Shown in pieces: positions 6,809 to 8,827 of a stretch of 8,827 nucleotides of DNA (the stretch's first letter is position 1; each line of letters opens with the position of its first letter). The stretch lies in contig JAZNQL010000045.1 in the NCBI GenBank assembly GCA_045590155.1, positions 1 through 8,827 of the forward strand, given 5' to 3'. This DNA is from JAZNQL01 sp045590155. Lineage in GTDB: Bacteria; Bacillota; Clostridia; UMGS1883; UMGS1540. Both the position numbers and the translations under genes were made by a program. A model generated the notes under the pieces. The model was not told the origin of the DNA, made no database searches, and saw only the letters and a program-made list of their open reading frames with translations.

Positions 6809-7762
6809 TCAGTCTTCTTCAGCCGCTAATGCAAGTCCCAAAGCCTGCAGCTTGTTTATCACTTCTTCAAGCGATTTTCTGCCGAGGTTTCTAACCTTCA
6901 TCATATCGTCTTCAGTCTTCTGAATGAGGTCTTCAACGGTGTTTATTCCTGCACGCTTCAAGCAGTTGTAGGAACGAACCGAAAGGTCAAGTTCTTCAAT
7001 AGTCATTTCAAGAACCTTTTCCTTCTTTGTTTCTTCTTTTTCAACCATGATTTCAGCATTCTTTGCGTTATCTGAAAGGTCGATAAAGAGGTTCAAGTGT
7101 TCGTTTAATATTTTAGCACCAAGGCTAACTGCTTCGTTAGGAGTAATAGTACCGTTTGTCCATATTTCCAAAGTAAGCTTATCATAGTCAGTAATCTGAC
7201 CAACACGGGTATTTTCAACCACGAAGTTTACCTTGGGAACAGGTGTATAGATAGAGTCAACAGGGATAAGTCCTATAACAGGCTGGCTGATGCTCTTATT
7301 ACGTTCAGCCGAAACATATCCTCTGCCCTTGTTGATGCTGATTTCCATATAAAGCTTTGCATCTTCGTTCAAAGTTGCAATGTGAAGGTCAGGGTTGAAA
7401 ATTTCAACACTTGCATCGTGCTTTATATCTCCTGCACAAATTTCGCAAGGACCGGTAGCATCAATATAAACAGTTTTAGGACCGTCTTCATGCATGCTTA
7501 CAACAATATCTTTAATGTTAAGTACGATTTCTGAAACATCTTCCTTTACACCGGGAATTGTTGAAAACTCGTGCAGAACTCCGTCTATCTTAATTGATGT
7601 GGGCGCTGCACCGGGCAAAGAAGACAGCATAATTCTTCTGAGAGAATTTCCGAGTGTTGTGCCGTAGCCTCTTTCCAAAGGTTCTAAAACATATTTGCCA
7701 TAATAGCAATTATCTGTTTCAGTGCACTCTATTCTCGGTTTTTCTATTGCCATTTCTTTCAT
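6809..7762 (-). CDS. rpoA: DNA-directed RNA polymerase subunit alpha
   Basis: The subunit whose dimer nucleates RNA polymerase assembly and whose C-terminal domain contacts UP-element DNA and activators. The 317-residue protein has the N-terminal domain (about 1-235) with RGYGTTLGNSLRRIMLSSLPG at 31-51 (dimer and beta contact region), a charged lysine/glutamate-rich linker (about 240-250), and the C-terminal domain (about 255-312). In that domain R263, N266, C267, G294, K296 and S297 line up with E. coli R265, N268, C269, G296, K298 and S299, the DNA-contact set, so UP-element recognition should be intact. The start at 7762 is chosen over an internal Met three codons later because AAGGAGGG lies 8 bases upstream. 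It is separated from rpsD by 104 bases that hold two hairpins. Confidence 0.98.
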   Translation of the reverse strand: MKEMAIEKPRIECTETDNCYYGKYVLEPLERGYGTTLGNSLRRIMLSSLPGAAPTSIKIDGVLHEFSTIPGVKEDVSEIVLNIKDIVVSMHEDGPKTVYIDATGPCEICAGDIKHDASVEIFNPDLHIATLNEDAKLYMEISINKGRGYVSAERNKSISQPVIGLIPVDSIYTPVPKVNFVVENTRVGQITDYDKLTLEIWTNGTITPNEAVSLGAKILNEHLNLFIDLSDNAKNAEIMVEKEETKKEKVLEMTIEELDLSVRSYNCLKRAGINTVEDLIQKTEDDMMKVRNLGRKSLEEVINKLQALGLALAAEED

Positions 7763-7770
7763 ATGAAATA

Positions 7771-7778
7771 CCCTCCTT
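7771..7778 (-). promoter_or_regulatory. Ribosome binding site that fixes the rpoA start
   Basis: On the minus strand AAGGAGGG lies 8 bases before the ATG at 7760-7762. The alternative ATG at 7751-7753 would be 17 bases away, so the longer form with N terminus MKEMAIEKP is preferred. Confidence 0.85.
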
Positions 7779-7794
7779 TACATATTTTATTATT

Positions 7795-7808
7795 ACGTCT
7801 TTCGACAT
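7795..7808 (-). other. Small hairpin with GAAA tetraloop upstream of rpoA
   Basis: The minus-strand RNA can fold as AUGUC-GAAA-GACGU, five pairs (one U-G) closed by a GNRA-type GAAA loop. It sits 3 bases downstream of the larger hairpin at 7812-7848 and 16 bases upstream of the rpoA ribosome binding site. The function is unknown; a 5-bp stem can arise by chance. Confidence 0.45.
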
Positions 7809-7811
7809 CCA

Positions 7812-7848
7812 CAAAACCAAAGAGAAATAAAGTTTTCTCTTTGTTTTG
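7812..7848 (-). other. Hairpin in the rpsD-rpoA spacer without a U tail
   Basis: An inverted repeat pairs 7818-7827 with 7834-7843 (10 bp), then 7812-7816 with 7844-7848 (5 bp), with one unpaired base at 7817 and a 6-base loop. In the minus-strand transcript the stem is followed by UGGAUGUC, not a U run, so it is not a standard terminator. It could protect or mark an RNA processing end between rpsD and rpoA, or act as an attenuation element. No known RNA family is recognised. Confidence 0.6.
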
Positions 7849-7866
7849 CTTTTTCGAGGGTGTGTA

Positions 7867-8493
7867 TTACTTGGAGTACAATTCGACGATGAGTGTTTCC
7901 TCGATTTGTAAATCGATGTCTTTACGCTCTGCAAGTGTTACAACCTTTGCGCTCTTCTTGTCAGCGTCAAGTGAGAGCCATTCAGGAATAACCTTACCGT
8001 CTGTGTTTTCCAAAATTGCCTTTATTTTAGGCATACTAAGGCTTTTTTCAGCTATTGCAATTACATCCCCTGCTTTTACAAGGTAAGAAGGAATGTTAAC
8101 CTTCTTGCCGTTTACAGTGTAATGACCATGTCTAACAAGCTGTCTTGCTTCAGGGCGTGAAACTGCAAAACCGAGGCGGTAAACAACGTTGTCAAGTCTG
8201 CTTTCAAGAATCTGTAAAAGGTTTTCACCTGTAACGCCGGCTTTTTTGTTAGCCATTTCAAAATATTTTGCGAACTGGCTTTCTAAAACACCATAGTATC
8301 TTCTTGCTTTCTGCTTTTCTCTTAACTGAACGCCGTATTCCGACATCTTCTTACGACCCTGTCCGTGCTGACCGGGTGCGTAACTTCTCTTTTCTATAGC
8401 ACATTTATTGGTATAGCAACGATCGCCTTTCAAGAAAAGTTTCTGACCTTCTCTACGACACAATCTGCATACCGCACCTGTATATCTTGCCAT
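7867..8493 (-). CDS. rpsD: 30S ribosomal protein S4, zinc-binding (four-cysteine) form
   Basis: A primary 16S rRNA-binding protein that starts assembly of the 30S body; in several bacteria it also represses its own operon. The 208-residue protein begins MARYTGAVCRLCRREG and carries C9, C12, C26 and C31, the zinc-finger set of the C+ form of S4. The S4 RNA-binding domain spans about 97-160, with ESRLDNVVYRLGFA, SRPEARQLVRHGHYTVNG and the following hydrophobic strand. The C terminus ends in ETLIVELYSK. The start is supported by GGAGGTG (complement of 8501-8507) 7 bases upstream. It lies 17 bases after rpsK and upstream of rpoA, as in the E. coli alpha operon; in B. subtilis, by contrast, rpsD stands apart from this operon. 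Confidence 0.98.
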   Translation of the reverse strand: MARYTGAVCRLCRREGQKLFLKGDRCYTNKCAIEKRSYAPGQHGQGRKKMSEYGVQLREKQKARRYYGVLESQFAKYFEMANKKAGVTGENLLQILESRLDNVVYRLGFAVSRPEARQLVRHGHYTVNGKKVNIPSYLVKAGDVIAIAEKSLSMPKIKAILENTDGKVIPEWLSLDADKKSAKVVTLAERKDIDLQIEETLIVELYSK

Positions 8494-8510
8494 ATTCGTT
8501 CACCTCCAAA

Positions 8511-8827
8511 TCAAACTCTTCTACGTTTGGGCGGGCGGCAGCCATTGTGAGGAATGGGAGTTACATCCTTAATCATGCTAACTTCCAAGCCTGCTACCTG
8601 AAGTGCTCTGATAGCTGCTTCTCTGCCGGCACCGGGGCCTTTTACGTATACTTCTACAGTTTTTAAACCGTGTTCCATTGCTGCTTTAGCTGCTGTTTCA
8701 GCCGCTGTCTGCGCTGCAAAGGGAGTGCTCTTTTTGGAGCCGCGGAAACCTAAACCGCCGGCACTTGCCCATGATAAAGCGTTACCTGCAGTATCGGTAA
8801 TTGTTACAATTGTATTGTTGAAAGACG
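8511..8827 (-). CDS. rpsK: 30S ribosomal protein S11, N terminus outside the window
   Basis: A small-subunit protein of the 30S platform near the mRNA exit and Shine-Dalgarno region. The last 105 codons are present, beginning SFNNTIVTITD and ending with the family's invariant PIPHNGCRPPKRRRV followed by TGA (8511-8513). The middle contains WASAGGLGFRGSKKSTPFAA and KGPGAGREAAIRAL, both typical of S11. About 24 N-terminal residues lie beyond the right edge. It is upstream of rpsD with a 17-base spacer that holds the rpsD ribosome binding site, so the two are co-transcribed. Confidence 0.97.
   Translation of the reverse strand, partial: SFNNTIVTITDTAGNALSWASAGGLGFRGSKKSTPFAAQTAAETAAKAAMEHGLKTVEVYVKGPGAGREAAIRALQVAGLEVSMIKDVTPIPHNGCRPPKRRRV

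Noticed and set aside
7781..7845. Internal promoter for rpoA on the minus strand
   Set aside because: TAATAA and TAAAAT resemble -10 boxes, but the only -35 candidates (TTGGTT, TTGTGG) are poor and their spacings are about 19 bases.
7763..8086. Plus-strand open frame of 107 codons opposite rpsD and the spacer
   Set aside because: It is antisense to the clearly real rpsD, has no recognisable domain, and its composition is explained by the reversed rpsD codons.
8365..8550. Plus-strand open frame of 61 codons across the rpsD-rpsK junction
   Set aside because: It is a shadow of two conserved ribosomal genes, with no ribosome binding site or family match.
1..8827. Mobile elements, CRISPR arrays, tRNA or rRNA genes, phage defence genes
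   Set aside because: No terminal repeats, transposase or integrase motifs, repeat-spacer pattern or structured RNA gene was seen; every large frame is accounted for by a housekeeping or metabolic gene.

Overview
The window is housekeeping chromosome from an AT-rich, low-GC Gram-positive bacterium, most likely an anaerobic member of the class Clostridia. The evidence is: near-consensus AGGAGG-type ribosome binding sites, sigma-A-type promoters, U-tailed hairpin terminators, a four-cysteine S4 protein encoded inside the rpsK-rpsD-rpoA-rplQ run, and a divergent type II topoisomerase B subunit of a kind I recall from clostridia. I see no phage gene, insertion sequence, CRISPR array, tRNA or rRNA.

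Layout. (1) Bases 1-1834, plus strand: the last ~610 codons of a GyrB/ParE-like subunit, cut by the left edge exactly at the Mg-binding Asn of its ATPase site, then a strong terminator. (2) 1956-4183, plus strand: a compact transcription unit with its own promoter, galT and galK overlapping by 8 bases, and a terminator. This encodes two of the Leloir-pathway steps (galactose to galactose-1-phosphate, then uridylyl transfer). (3) 4215-6280, plus strand: a second unit with promoter, an AzgA/PbuG-type purine permease, a phosphoribosyltransferase 30 bases downstream, and a terminator. The pair suggests uptake of a purine base and its conversion to a nucleotide. (4) 6281-6411: the convergence zone, with a nearly symmetric terminator that can serve both strands. 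(5) 6412-8827, minus strand: the 3' end of the alpha operon, transcribed in the order rpsK (partial), rpsD, rpoA, rplQ.

Every complete gene has an intact reading frame and recognisable family motifs, so starts could be chosen from ribosome binding sites. Two starts (galT and the permease) are moved inside longer open frames because the upstream ATGs lie in or beside the promoters.

No clearly new biological system is visible. The points most worth a second look are the divergent topoisomerase subunit, which lacks a visible A-subunit partner downstream, a pair of hairpins in the rpsD-rpoA spacer, and the uncertain base specificity of the permease/phosphoribosyltransferase pair.
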